In this document: positions 1-8,163 of the stretch, in pieces
Layout of the letters: every line of letters starts with the position of its first letter
Position numbering within the stretch: the stretch's first letter is position 1
DNA from: a virus
Reading direction: 5' to 3' (one strand)
DNA length: 63,323 nt
IMG/VR virus record: IMGVR_UViG_3300035661_000064
Span: 1-63,323 of that record
Made by a program: the position numbers and the translations under genes
The notes under the pieces: generated by a model
What the model was told of the DNA's origin: nothing
The model's database searches: none
Seen by the model: only the letters and a program-made list of their open reading frames with translations

Positions 1-197
1 AATTTAGAGTTAATTGAAATTAAACCGTCTGGTGCTGTCAGTTCTAAGTTTTTAGCATTCAAAACGATATCACAATTGTTAGAAGTGACAACAAAGAAGT
101 TGCCGAATTCATTCTTTACAAAAGTGAAATCTTCTCTATAGAGAAAACGATAAAGATGAATTACATTGTGAATGAGTTGACCGATTTTCTTAAACAT
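1..197 (-). CDS. Partial gene, possible tail-tip or baseplate protein (C-terminus outside window)
   Basis: The first 65 or so codons of a minus-strand gene are visible; the rest lies beyond the left edge. The start at 197 has a good ribosome binding site (AAGGAG, 8 nt upstream), which lies in the gap after the PAAR gene, so the two are probably co-transcribed. The visible peptide begins MFKKIGQLIHNVIHLYRF and later reads DIVLNAKNLELTAPDGLISI, a repetitive beta-strand style seen in gp5/VgrG-like spike stalks and similar to the C-terminus of the spike-like gene at 10604-11395. A role at the tail tip is inferred from this style and from the PAAR neighbour. The family cannot be named. Confidence 0.55.
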   Translation of the reverse strand, partial: MFKKIGQLIHNVIHLYRFLYREDFTFVKNEFGNFFVVTSNNCDIVLNAKNLELTAPDGLISINSK

Positions 198-219
198 GAA
201 TATTCTCCTTGATTTGAAA

Positions 220-501
220 TTATGCAAACGTATCTAAACTACATTGATATGCTTTGTCAGTACATGACAGTCTATCACCTTTACGGATCACAGATCTTCC
301 ATTAACATAGTAAGTTCGAGATCCCATTAAAGCAATAGGAACGTGGCAGCCTCTGTGGCAATGAAGAAAGAACCTATCTCCGGTTCGAACAACTCCTCTT
401 CCATTAACAAAAGTATCAGACGAACCGGATATAGCGGGAGTAGGATTAAAACCTGCGTGCCCTGCAGTAAAATCACCTCTTCGAACAATTCCTTTACTCA
501 T
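220..501 (-). CDS. PAAR-repeat tail spike tip protein
   Basis: This 93-residue protein has the PAAR layout: MSKGIVRRGDFTAGH at the N-terminus, then repeated VNGRGVVRTGD and VNGRSVIRKGD elements and a His/Cys-rich stretch, LHCHRGCHVP, that could hold the metal of the cone tip. PAAR proteins cap the central spike of contractile tails (T4 gp5.4) and of type VI secretion tubes, sharpening the tip that contacts the outer membrane. Length is normal for a stand-alone PAAR protein and no effector domain is attached. It sits just upstream of the partial spike-like gene at the left edge. The start at 501 was chosen because the downstream GTG/TTG options lack a binding site. Family assignment is confident; exact position in the tail is by analogy. 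Confidence 0.85.
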   Translation of the reverse strand: MSKGIVRRGDFTAGHAGFNPTPAISGSSDTFVNGRGVVRTGDRFFLHCHRGCHVPIALMGSRTYYVNGRSVIRKGDRLSCTDKAYQCSLDTFA

Positions 502-543
502 TAATACATTTCCTCAAAATTGATTCAAATGGTTGTTCCTTTA

Positions 544-990
544 TCAGTCATCTTCAATATCTAAGCCTGTTTTAAGCTTGTATTGTGCTTTGTACATTTC
601 AAACAGCTTATCACCTACGTAACAGTTTGTATCTGAGAATAGGTCACTAGCAAGCCATTCAAAATAGTCAAGATCTTCTAACAGAATTTGTTTTAGGGTC
701 TTTCCTTTAAACTTTCCCATAGGCATTGAGAAGAAGAATTCAAGAGTTATAGGAGAATTTATCTTCTCCTTGTAACCTTGTGCATATTCAAAGACAAATC
801 CAGACTTGTTAAACAACCAATCAATGTAGAATGGGTCTTTAAGTTTAACAGCTAAAGGTCTTTGATTTTTGTACTTTCCAAACTGAAAGGAATAGCTAGA
901 GTTGACAAGAATCTTCTTCTTGTCTTTTGACTCTTTGTCTATCTCTTTCAGTTCTGAGAGAAAAAACTCCGCATACGACTCATCTTTCAT
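544..990 (-). CDS. Protein with two ExoX-C/DUF3820-like repeats
   Basis: This 148-residue protein carries two copies of a short motif: FQFGKYKNQRPLAVKLKDP followed by FYIDWLF, and MPMGKFKGKTLKQILLEDL followed by DYFEWLA. The pattern (M/F)xxGKYKGxxLxxLxxxDPxYxxWL is typical of the small domain found at the C-terminus of exodeoxyribonuclease X and in the DUF3820 family, thought to bind nucleic acid. No nuclease domain is present. The start has an ideal site (GGAAAGGAG) and an AT-rich promoter motif lies at about 1031-1045. The two-repeat form is notable, but the role (DNA-binding accessory, nuclease partner) is unknown. Confidence 0.6.
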   Translation of the reverse strand: MKDESYAEFFLSELKEIDKESKDKKKILVNSSYSFQFGKYKNQRPLAVKLKDPFYIDWLFNKSGFVFEYAQGYKEKINSPITLEFFFSMPMGKFKGKTLKQILLEDLDYFEWLASDLFSDTNCYVGDKLFEMYKAQYKLKTGLDIEDD

Positions 991-1030
991 AACTCCTTTC
1001 CTTGTTTAAATGAATGTAGAATACACTTAA

Positions 1031-1045
1031 TCAATATATACTTGT
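1031..1045 (-). promoter_or_regulatory. Phage promoter motif for 544-990 gene
   Basis: On the minus strand the sequence reads AAGTATATATTGA, a variant of the AAACATATATTA motif that precedes many genes in this window. It lies about 40 nt upstream of the start at 990. Confidence 0.5.
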
Positions 1046-1072
1046 ATAAGTCTTTGTTTAGTTTAAGGTCAA

Positions 1073-1102
1073 AAAAGAAAGACTGTAAACAGTCTTTCTT
1101 TT
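1073..1102 (-). terminator. Terminator of 1113-2219 gene
   Basis: Hairpin AAAGAAAGACTG-TAAA-CAGTCTTTCTTT just after the stop of the KilA/BRO-like gene; on the minus strand it ends in a run of U. Confidence 0.7.
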
Positions 1103-1112
1103 AATGCAGAGT

Positions 1113-2219
1113 TTAGTTGACTACGCCTTGTTTACGGATAAACTCCATATAAGGAAGTTCTAGATTAAGAAGACCTCCTTCGTTTTCTTTCTTGTCAAAC
1201 ATGTAAGATTCTAAGTTGTAGATAACACAAGCAATCTCTTTAGGAATGCGAATAAAAGAGTTTTGACATGCCGGATGCTGATGAATCTCAACACACTTAC
1301 GTGAGAACTTAATAGTGGTTAGCTTGAATTCATTTTGACGTTCAAGATTTATAGGAAGGATAGCTTCTTCAATTGAGTCATCAATGTCTACACTAGTTGA
1401 AAGAGCTTTTACATTCTTGCTAGTAGGAATTCTAGCTTTACCAAACGTCATTTCATGAGAGTAAACAATAGTTGGATGACCTACATACTCTGCTAAGTCT
1501 AATACTTTCTGCAGGGAAAGTATGCCTGCAAAATGATCTTTTAAGAATGCATGAGTATAGGTAGCTAAATGCTTTTCATCAGCATACGTGGGAATTGACT
1601 TAGGGAGTTGAATGTTAGAGTCAATTTTAGTTTCAAGAACTTCTACTTTAGCATTGCTTTCATTGAGAGCTTTAAAATTATTAGCTGCTTCAATTTCAAA
1701 AGCTTTAGCTTTCTTGTTTGCTTCAATCTTTCCTTTCTTAGCAGCAATAAATGCTTCGCCTATTCGAACGTCGTACTCATCTTGATCTTCACCGGGAAGG
1801 CGGTAGAATGGAGTTCCTAAAGAATTAGCCTTTTCCATAAAGACATCAACTACATGGTCGGTGAATTCCTTAGCAAAAGTAGTCTTAGCTTTAAGAGTCC
1901 ATTTAACTACTTCACGATCCTTAAGCCATATGCTCCTGCCAAGACTTCCAGTATCAGGAATTTCTAGAGTTTCGCAAAGATTCTTTTGAAAATCATCAAG
2001 ATTCGGCATACCCCCCCCTAGGGGGGGGTATGCTAAAATGTCAACTAATTTCACAGTTTTGATTTCATATGTATGACGACTTTTTTCGTCTTGCTGAATT
2101 TGCAAGAACGCAGCATATTGTTTGCAATTAGTATAGCGAACGTTATCAACGAAGATAGACGTAACTGCGTAAGTTTGGTTGTCTATGATTAGCGATGGTT
2201 GGATTGTGAGTTGTGACAT
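1113..2219 (-). CDS. KilA-N/BRO-like putative DNA-binding protein
   Basis: This 368-residue protein resembles phage antirepressor-type proteins. The N-terminal 130 residues include RYTNCKQYAAFLQIQQDEKS, a short LVDILAY segment and then GRSIWLKDREVVKWTLKA followed by TTFAKEFTDHVVDVFMEK, the usual grammar of KilA-N, BRO and MSV199 domains. Residues around 155-200 (IEANKKAKAFEIEAANNFKAL) look like a coiled coil, and a basic C-terminal domain follows. Such proteins regulate phage genes or counter repressors. A perfect 28-nt palindrome at 2006-2033, with eight C then eight G, lies inside the coding region and encodes AYPPLGGGM. The gene has its own promoter motif (about 2322-2336) and a hairpin in its leader. 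Family call is moderate. Confidence 0.5.
   Translation of the reverse strand: MSQLTIQPSLIIDNQTYAVTSIFVDNVRYTNCKQYAAFLQIQQDEKSRHTYEIKTVKLVDILAYPPLGGGMPNLDDFQKNLCETLEIPDTGSLGRSIWLKDREVVKWTLKAKTTFAKEFTDHVVDVFMEKANSLGTPFYRLPGEDQDEYDVRIGEAFIAAKKGKIEANKKAKAFEIEAANNFKALNESNAKVEVLETKIDSNIQLPKSIPTYADEKHLATYTHAFLKDHFAGILSLQKVLDLAEYVGHPTIVYSHEMTFGKARIPTSKNVKALSTSVDIDDSIEEAILPINLERQNEFKLTTIKFSRKCVEIHQHPACQNSFIRIPKEIACVIYNLESYMFDKKENEGGLLNLELPYMEFIRKQGVVN
2006..2033. repeat. Perfect G8/C8 palindrome inside a coding region
   Basis: The sequence is GCATA, eight C, TA, eight G, TATGC: a perfect 28-nt palindrome in an otherwise AT-rich gene. It stays in frame and encodes Pro-Pro-Leu-Gly-Gly-Gly. Homopolymer tracts of this length are prone to slippage, so the copy number could switch the frame. 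Confidence 0.9.
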
Positions 2220-2290
2220 GTGCGAGATTCCTTTTACAAAACAATGGGTTTCGTTTTAGTCGTATATACAACTAAAACGAAGGTTTAAAA

Positions 2291-2314
2291 GTCTTAGAAG
2301 CCATCTTCTAAGAC
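2291..2314 (-). promoter_or_regulatory. 5' leader stem-loop of 1113-2219 transcript
   Basis: Perfect 10-bp stem GTCTTAGAAG-CCAT-CTTCTAAGAC a few bases downstream (minus strand) of the promoter motif, so it should form at or near the 5' end of the message. Confidence 0.6.
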
Positions 2315-2321
2315 ATCAAAT

Positions 2322-2336
2322 AAATATATGTTTGAA
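2322..2336 (-). promoter_or_regulatory. Phage promoter motif for 1113-2219 gene
   Basis: The minus strand reads TCAAACATATATTTATT, a close match to the shared motif AAACATATATTA. It lies about 105 nt upstream of the start at 2219 and is followed at once by a stem-loop. Confidence 0.6.
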
Positions 2337-2348
2337 ACAGATATTGTT

Positions 2349-2375
2349 CCCTTGACACCATAACGATGTCAAGGG
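2349..2375 (-). terminator. Hairpin after ligase gene
   Basis: TCCCTTGACA / TGTCAAGGGA stem just past the ligase stop. There is no clear U-run, so it may stabilise the 3' end and not terminate fully. Confidence 0.5.
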
Positions 2376-2383
2376 AATACTAA

Positions 2384-4615
2384 TCATTCTTCTAAAGAAG
2401 AAGACTCAATCATGTCAAGAAGTTCTTTCTCAGAAATAACAGAAATACCTAATGAGTTAGCTTTTCTTGTCTTGTTACTAGCTGAATCATCAGTATTGCA
2501 AACAAGGTAGTTAACTTCTTTAGAGATAGATGAGAGAACAGTGTGACCTTTCTCTTCAAGATAATTGATTAAACCTGAACGATTTCCTTCAAAGTTAACA
2601 CTGCCTGTAATGACAAACTTTAAGCTAGACTGTTTGAAATACTTGATTTCACGAACGTTTAAATTGGTATAGAAATAGTCTAAGATAGTTAGCATTTCTT
2701 CAGATTCAAACATCTTTAGAAACGAATCAATTGAGTTCTCTTTGATTTTAGGAATGTTAAGGTCTAACAAGAAACTTCTCATATTTTCTTGTTCGAGAAG
2801 CTCAGTCATAGAAACATGCTTTAGGATAGCTTTAGCTTTCTCTTTACCTATTCCTTCAAGCTTTAAAGCATGAATTATCTCATAGTCAAAACGATTAGAG
2901 AACTTAGCGATTGCATTTAGTAGGTTATCTGCTTTAGTGTCAGCAAAACCTTCAAACTCTTTAGCTTTGTTAAAGTCAATCTTCATAAACTCTTCAAAGC
3001 TATGAATACCGCTTTTAACAATAGCCTCAATGGTAGATACTGAAATTCCATTGATATTGAATCCTTCAAACAGACTTAAGAATGTACCTATGATGTTTCC
3101 TTCACATTTCTCATTCTTACAATAAGCATAAATCTGCTCACCTTTTCGGTTGATAGGTTTGACAAGCTTACTGTTACATAAAGGACAATGATCTATTTCT
3201 TTGAAAGGTGTTATAGCTTGATTTTCTTCAATGTCTAAAGGAGCAATATAACCTAAGCATTCATCTAACAGAGAAAACATAACTGTAGTATTCTTTCCTA
3301 GCTTAAGATCTCTAAACCTTTTAAAGTTAAACAACTGTACACGCTGATAAGTGTTACCTTTCATAATGACAGGTTCAAAGACAGCACATGGAGTAATCCT
3401 GCCTGAATTGTAACCAAAGTCGTATTCAACTCTCTTGATAGTAGTAAGAGCTTCTTCATCAGGAAATTTTAAAGCTTTGCTAAAGTTAGGAATAGGTAAT
3501 CCAGATGTGTCTGCATAATCAAGAATATCAATAAACTTCTGATCATAGAAAGACAATACAATTCCATCAATCATAGTATCAAATGAGAATTTCTTATCTA
3601 ACGCATAGTCATGAAACTCTTTGATCATGTTGATCATTTCATCAACGTTATCATAATTGTTAGCATCGAGAACAACTATTTCTTGTTCAATGAATAAAGG
3701 ATTGATTGTAGGCAATAATTCAATTAACTCTACTGCATCAGAACGTTTCATTCCTTTAGATTTAACATCTAAAGGAACAAACCGAAGATACTTACTTAAC
3801 TTAGCATAATCATCTGAACTAACAATTCCACCTACCATTGATCTAGGATTCTGATAAGCTAAACCATCTTTCTCTACAGCTTGGTTGAACAGTTTCCACG
3901 GAACTACCACTTCAACTTTGATTTCGACTGTTTCGTCTTTCCACTTAGGAGGAAGATCTAAACTAGTTAACTCCATTGAATGAATTACATCTAAGAATGG
4001 CATTCCATAAGTTCCATCACCACGAGTAATAGCTTGAATCAATGTATGAGACGAATCTAAGATGAGATTTCCTGAATTGCCATCTTGTTTTAATGACATA
4101 TCAAGAGAAGCTTTGTTTACTTTTAACTTACTGAAAGAGTCTTTAACCCATTTATCAACATCTCCTAACTTCAAGTTAAGTAATGTACACATAAACTGGT
4201 TTGATTGATGCTTAACTTTTCGTTCCTTTCTAGAAACTTGTTTAGATTGCTGTTTAAGCTTAACAGCTTTGATGAAATCATCCTCTTCTTCTGTTTCTAC
4301 AGACTGTATAGCTTGAGCTTTCTTAGGCTTCTTAGTGTACATTGAAGCTAAATCAGCTAATTCGTCTTCAACTACATTAGACCCTTTACGAAAGATCTCC
4401 ATCAAAACTCTCCAATCAGTTCCTCTAGGAAGATTTCTGTCTGAAAGAATTTGATTCATTTGATCAAACATTGAATTAGGAATTGATGGGTTTCCACGAT
4501 AGAACGATTCTTCACATTCACCGCGATAGTTAATCAATGTTTCAATGTCTGAGTCAGTCAGCTCTTCAGATGGTTTCTTTAAAAGAGTCATGAGAGATTT
4601 TAAGTTAAATGACAT
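2384..4615 (-). CDS. ligA: NAD-dependent DNA ligase (LigA family)
   Basis: Joins nicks in duplex DNA using NAD+. Counting from MSFNLK, the nucleotidyltransferase domain carries the active-site motif LKQDG with lysine near residue 176 and the TRGDGTYG motif after it; typical LigA has KxDG near 115, so the N-terminal part is about 60 residues longer because of a charged insertion (roughly residues 95-135). An OB region, a four-cysteine zinc finger (CPLCNSK ... YCKNEKCEG), helix-hairpin-helix repeats (LEGIGKEKAKAIL) and a C-terminal BRCT domain (FVITGSVNFEGNRSGLINYL) follow in the canonical order. The start at 4615 has GGAG 8 nt upstream; the upstream in-frame ATG at 4645 lacks one. T4 itself uses an ATP ligase, so this is a lineage difference. 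Confidence 0.93.
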   Translation of the reverse strand: MSFNLKSLMTLLKKPSEELTDSDIETLINYRGECEESFYRGNPSIPNSMFDQMNQILSDRNLPRGTDWRVLMEIFRKGSNVVEDELADLASMYTKKPKKAQAIQSVETEEEDDFIKAVKLKQQSKQVSRKERKVKHQSNQFMCTLLNLKLGDVDKWVKDSFSKLKVNKASLDMSLKQDGNSGNLILDSSHTLIQAITRGDGTYGMPFLDVIHSMELTSLDLPPKWKDETVEIKVEVVVPWKLFNQAVEKDGLAYQNPRSMVGGIVSSDDYAKLSKYLRFVPLDVKSKGMKRSDAVELIELLPTINPLFIEQEIVVLDANNYDNVDEMINMIKEFHDYALDKKFSFDTMIDGIVLSFYDQKFIDILDYADTSGLPIPNFSKALKFPDEEALTTIKRVEYDFGYNSGRITPCAVFEPVIMKGNTYQRVQLFNFKRFRDLKLGKNTTVMFSLLDECLGYIAPLDIEENQAITPFKEIDHCPLCNSKLVKPINRKGEQIYAYCKNEKCEGNIIGTFLSLFEGFNINGISVSTIEAIVKSGIHSFEEFMKIDFNKAKEFEGFADTKADNLLNAIAKFSNRFDYEIIHALKLEGIGKEKAKAILKHVSMTELLEQENMRSFLLDLNIPKIKENSIDSFLKMFESEEMLTILDYFYTNLNVREIKYFKQSSLKFVITGSVNFEGNRSGLINYLEEKGHTVLSSISKEVNYLVCNTDDSASNKTRKANSLGISVISEKELLDMIESSSLEE

Positions 4616-4649
4616 TACATTCTCCATTTGTTTAAAGGTTGACACTGAA

Positions 4650-4663
4650 TTAATATATGTTCT
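4650..4663 (-). promoter_or_regulatory. Phage promoter motif for ligase gene
   Basis: Minus strand reads AAGAACATATATTAATT, matching the shared motif, about 35 nt upstream of the chosen ligase start. It overlaps the last codons of the upstream gene, which may be why that gene needs no separate terminator. Confidence 0.6.
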
Positions 4664-5358
4664 TAAGCGTAATAGATTTTCTGGCGGTTGGATTGTAGAT
4701 GCAAGCTCTCTTCCATTCGTTTGTATTCTTCTTCTTTAGCACTAATAGCATCATTCAAAACATCTAGGTTTAGATCAATTTGACCATATTCAGAGTTTAT
4801 AGTAGTGAAAAACCCCCTAGAACCTTTAATTAGCTCAGCTACATCACCTAATGCAATCTTTTCAACTGAAGAAATAAGACCGGGTTTTACTGTATTGAAG
4901 TCTCGATGTACAGTATTGACTTTCAAAATGAACCAAGACCAATGCAATGGTATATTAGGTTGAATTGATACTATATTAGGTGGTTCAAAGCTTCCTATGA
5001 ACTTTATAGTTTCAGGTTTTGACAAGTTGTTAATCAAGTCTCCTGCATACGATGTAGCAAAAGTATAACCGCTGCTGTAGTTGCCATTAGTGGGAGCAAA
5101 CACTTCACTTGTATTGATAATTTCACTACCATCAGGAGTAACAATGAAGAACCTAGACGTACCACCTTGATCTAAGTTTCTATGTTCCTCAACGTTTACT
5201 ACTACTTGGATTGGTCGCGGATAATAAACTGATAATTTGTAAAGTGTCTGTATTCTAAGAACTTTAATAATCTCTTCATCAGTTAGTTCAGGTAACTTGT
5301 TTATATAAGCACCTAGCTTTCCTTTTATATGAGACAGGAAATAGTTGAATGTAAGCAT
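4663..5358 (-). CDS. Unknown protein, possibly virion or tail completion
   Basis: A 231-residue protein of unrecognised family. It begins MLTFNYFLSHIKGKLGAYIN and has a short helical N-terminal part, a mixed beta central part with YYPRPIQVVVNVEEH, and a charged helical C-terminus (SAKEEEYKRMEESLHL). There is no signal peptide or membrane segment. AGGAG lies a little over 10 nt upstream of the start. It is divergent from the prohead protease gene, so a morphogenetic role is possible, but this rests only on position. Confidence 0.6.
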   Translation of the reverse strand: MLTFNYFLSHIKGKLGAYINKLPELTDEEIIKVLRIQTLYKLSVYYPRPIQVVVNVEEHRNLDQGGTSRFFIVTPDGSEIINTSEVFAPTNGNYSSGYTFATSYAGDLINNLSKPETIKFIGSFEPPNIVSIQPNIPLHWSWFILKVNTVHRDFNTVKPGLISSVEKIALGDVAELIKGSRGFFTTINSEYGQIDLNLDVLNDAISAKEEEYKRMEESLHLQSNRQKIYYA

Positions 5359-5491
5359 TTTAGCTCTCCTACGTTTAAATAACTGTTCAATTTAAATGTT
5401 AAATGGTTACAAATAAAGCAATGACCTATGAAACATTTCAATGAAATCGAATCTCTATTATTCTCCTACTGACAATAAAGGTAAATTGATC

Positions 5492-6283
5492 ATGAATCCT
5501 AAACGCGAAATAGACCTCGGTTATTTCATTGCAGAAGCTACATCTGATTTTCAGACAGTAAAGATTCAAAAAGAGAAGAAAAACTCAATTATATTTGAAA
5601 CAACTCTTCAAGACTTTGCTTTAAACCGGAACAAACGTCTTTACGACAAAGAAGTTTTAACAGAAGCACTAGATGCGCCTCATATCATAGAGCTAGTTAA
5701 ACGTAAAAGCTGGTATGGTGAAGCTGGGCATCCTATTACAACTGACATGAACCGTTTGAAAGAAGTAAAGCAAACAAACATCTCGCATATAATTCTTGAG
5801 AAGACGGTAGGTACAACTGTCGAAGGGTTAATTGAAACTGCTAACACTTCGGTAGGTCGTGACTTTATGGGTCTAATTGATCAAGGAAGTAAAGTAGCAT
5901 TTTCAATGCGTGGTTTTGGTAAGACTGTAGCACTTCGCGAATCTCCGGGTTCATCTGTTGTAACCCGTCCTATGAAGATCTTGACCTACGATTGGGTAGT
6001 ATTTCCTAGTCATGCGTCAGCAGTGATGAAAACTATTAAGGAATCTTCTTCTGAAATTTCATTCAAAGATTCAATGGTAAAACTAACTGAATCAGACGTG
6101 AAATCGTTCTTACGAGAAAACTCAGATCAATACTTAATCTTAGAGAGTTTCTTTGCTGAAATGGGCTATGAAGAAAAGTCTGTTCGGTTAGAAAGCAATC
6201 GCTTTGTAGTAGAACGAGATGGTGGAAGTCATATTCTACCGCTTCAAAAAACTCTTAAAGAATCACTTTACAGAATGTTTTAA
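5492..6283 (+). CDS. Prohead core serine protease (T4 gp21-like)
   Basis: The maturation protease cleaves scaffold and capsid proteins inside the prohead. The 263-residue protein has the family landmarks in order: NRNKRLYDKEVL (about 45-56), the catalytic histidine in WYGEAGHP (His 80), ISHIILE, an AFSMRGFG segment carrying the candidate nucleophile serine (near 138) and a following VFPSHAS. This matches the gp21/S80-type proteases. The start at 5492 was chosen because AAAGGT precedes it by about 10 nt; the earlier ATG at 5441 has no binding site. It stands alone on the plus strand, followed by a 15-bp hairpin. Major capsid and scaffold genes are not in the window. Confidence 0.82.
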   Translation: MNPKREIDLGYFIAEATSDFQTVKIQKEKKNSIIFETTLQDFALNRNKRLYDKEVLTEALDAPHIIELVKRKSWYGEAGHPITTDMNRLKEVKQTNISHIILEKTVGTTVEGLIETANTSVGRDFMGLIDQGSKVAFSMRGFGKTVALRESPGSSVVTRPMKILTYDWVVFPSHASAVMKTIKESSSEISFKDSMVKLTESDVKSFLRENSDQYLILESFFAEMGYEEKSVRLESNRFVVERDGGSHILPLQKTLKESLYRMF

Positions 6284-6289
6284 ATACAA

Positions 6290-6320
6290 ATCTCCTGTTA
6301 GCATTATGCTAACAGGAGAT
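6290..6320 (+). terminator. Hairpin after prohead protease
   Basis: ATCTCCTGTTAGC and GCTAACAGGAGAT form a very stable stem directly after the protease stop; no strong U-tract follows. Confidence 0.65.
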
Positions 6321-6334
6321 AAGAACACTTTATT

Positions 6335-6349
6335 AAACATATATTAGTT
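6335..6349 (+). promoter_or_regulatory. Phage promoter motif for J-domain gene
   Basis: AAACATATATTAGTT, a near-exact copy of the shared motif, about 31 nt upstream of the start at 6380. Confidence 0.65.
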
Positions 6350-6379
6350 TAATGTCCTTATCAATAACTGGAGACTCAA

Positions 6380-7690
6380 ATGAGTAAAGCCCTATCTCAA
6401 CCTATCTTAAAACAATGTGTTTCTTATGAAACGTTATTCACTTTTTATGAAGACTATCTTGTAGATAGTTATGTCATTGTGCGAAGCCTCTATACACAAA
6501 TTGATCCGTTCACTCCAATCAACATAATGGCAAGTCAGATCTATTCTAGTGGTTCAGTAGACCCTGAATCAGAACTAACTAGATTTATTACGTTTCAAGG
6601 AATAGTTAAAGAGCTAGACGCTCTGCTGAAATACTATCTGCCTTTTACAAATGGAATAATCTTCTACTATGACGGCATTACTTATCAGTATATCAAGCTA
6701 ATTGACGACTTGTTCTTGTTAGACTTAGTAAACTTTCCTAAAGACTTTATTAAGAAACCTACAAAGCCATTAGAATTAGTATCTGATTTAGTTCGCTATG
6801 GTGTGTATGAAATCTTCAACATAGATGACGGAGAGTTCACTATAGAAGAGGCAATCAGTTCACCTACATCAGTTTTAGTCAAAAAGCTCAGTCTTTTAGA
6901 TGGTGATCCATTCAACAAAACAATTCTTTACTTCAAGTTTCGGATTAATGATAATCAGCAATACACTAGCAGAAAAGAAGCATTTTTGATCGAAAAAGCT
7001 TCTTCAAGTTTTGTTCTCTTAAAGCGAATAGTTTCTAAAGACAAACAATTCTATAATTCTATCAACGCTGAAGCTGCTCGTTACTTCAAGCAAATGATCA
7101 TTGCAGAAAAACATGTTAAAGCTTTTGCTAAAATCATTCCTAAGCTTGATAATGTGTTTAAATCATTGGAATTTGAATTGAATGATTTCAATCGATCTCC
7201 TAAGCCATTAAAGAAAGGCAGAGTTGTCAGGTTTAGATCGCTTCAATCTTCTTTTGAACTACTGTTTATTAGCTTCAAAGAACTAAAACAGAACCTTAAG
7301 GCTACTTTAGAAATAACTAATTTCACTCAAGCTGAAGTACATTCTATAGTCTCTTATTTCTTTGATAATGCAACAATCTTAGAAACTGAAAAACGAATAG
7401 AGGGTTCTTTGCATTCAGTATTCTTTGAGTTTCTCAAAGACAGAAAAGAACAAACTTATTCAGTATTCGGAGCTAAAGGATACTTACCTCCTGAAATGAT
7501 TGAATACGAGTTTGACTTCTTTGCTTTACTTGAAATTAGTCGTTTTGCGCCTAGAGACGACATCAAAAAAGCTTTTAAAAGAGCTAGAGGAAGATTCCAT
7601 CCCGATCGTCCTACCGAATATGCTAGCGAGTCTAAATTCAAGTTCATTGTAGAAAAATACAATGACTGGGAAAGAGGATTTCCTGTTTGA
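6380..7690 (+). CDS. Protein with C-terminal DnaJ-like J domain
   Basis: The 436-residue protein is mostly of unknown fold but ends in a J domain: from about residue 383 it reads LLEISRFAPRDDIKKAFKRA, then RGRFHPDRP with the invariant HPD tripeptide at 407-409, and FKFIVEKYNDW as the last helix. J domains stimulate Hsp70 ATPase. Placing it at the extreme C-terminus behind about 380 residues of unknown sequence suggests that the N-terminal part binds a phage client and hands it to host DnaK, perhaps in capsid or tail assembly; that role is inference. It has its own promoter motif and is followed by a membrane-protein gene. Confidence 0.75.
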   Translation: MSKALSQPILKQCVSYETLFTFYEDYLVDSYVIVRSLYTQIDPFTPINIMASQIYSSGSVDPESELTRFITFQGIVKELDALLKYYLPFTNGIIFYYDGITYQYIKLIDDLFLLDLVNFPKDFIKKPTKPLELVSDLVRYGVYEIFNIDDGEFTIEEAISSPTSVLVKKLSLLDGDPFNKTILYFKFRINDNQQYTSRKEAFLIEKASSSFVLLKRIVSKDKQFYNSINAEAARYFKQMIIAEKHVKAFAKIIPKLDNVFKSLEFELNDFNRSPKPLKKGRVVRFRSLQSSFELLFISFKELKQNLKATLEITNFTQAEVHSIVSYFFDNATILETEKRIEGSLHSVFFEFLKDRKEQTYSVFGAKGYLPPEMIEYEFDFFALLEISRFAPRDDIKKAFKRARGRFHPDRPTEYASESKFKFIVEKYNDWERGFPV

Positions 7691-7740
7691 AACATGTACT
7701 AGTAATGTTTGCTAATTTAATGATTTTAGAGGTTTATAAA

Positions 7741-8163
7741 ATGTTTGACTTAATCTTCACTATATGTTTCTTGATTGTGCTTATTGCAAGCGGAATCTAC
7801 TTTTACCGTAAAGAGATTGCTTCTCGAAAAGCAAACAAAGAGTTCTTCAACAGTCTACGAAAAGAACTCAGTATAACTCCCGCTCCAATTAACAAACCTG
7901 TTAAACGAGAACCGTCTAAGCCATATTACAATGAAGTCTCAATTCAATCAGACCCTTACCCTGCAGCTCTAATTGATTCGCATAATCGCAATTTAGATTC
8001 ATCTTCTTCAAATTGTTATTTAGCAACTTCTCCAGTTTATGATGATTCATCTTCTTCAAATTGCGATTCAACAACTTCTTCATCTTCTTCAGATTGTGAT
8101 TCATCTTCATCTTCTTCAGATTATTCATCTTCTTCAGATTGTTATTCGTCTTCTTTTGACTGA
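7741..8163 (+). CDS. Single-pass membrane protein with Ser/Asp-rich repetitive tail
   Basis: From the ATG at 7741 (AGAGG upstream) the 140-residue product starts with a hydrophobic segment, FDLIFTICFLIVLIASGIYFY, followed by positive charges (RKEIASRK), so it is probably anchored in the inner membrane with a cytoplasmic tail. The last 60 residues are built almost entirely of Ser, Asp, Cys and Tyr in repeated SSSSDC/SSSSNC units, encoded by a degenerate TCTTCTTCAGATTG-like repeat. An upstream ATG at 7687 is in frame but lacks a binding site. The family is not recognised. Low-complexity acidic tails can act as flexible linkers or phosphorylation targets; no function is claimed. Confidence 0.6.
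   Translation: MFDLIFTICFLIVLIASGIYFYRKEIASRKANKEFFNSLRKELSITPAPINKPVKREPSKPYYNEVSIQSDPYPAALIDSHNRNLDSSSSNCYLATSPVYDDSSSSNCDSTTSSSSSDCDSSSSSSDYSSSSDCYSSSFD

Noticed and set aside
7930-8163. Sequencing artefact in the Ser-rich tail
   Set aside because: The reading frame stays open through degenerate, non-identical repeats and ends just before a normal terminator, so it appears to be a real coding tail.
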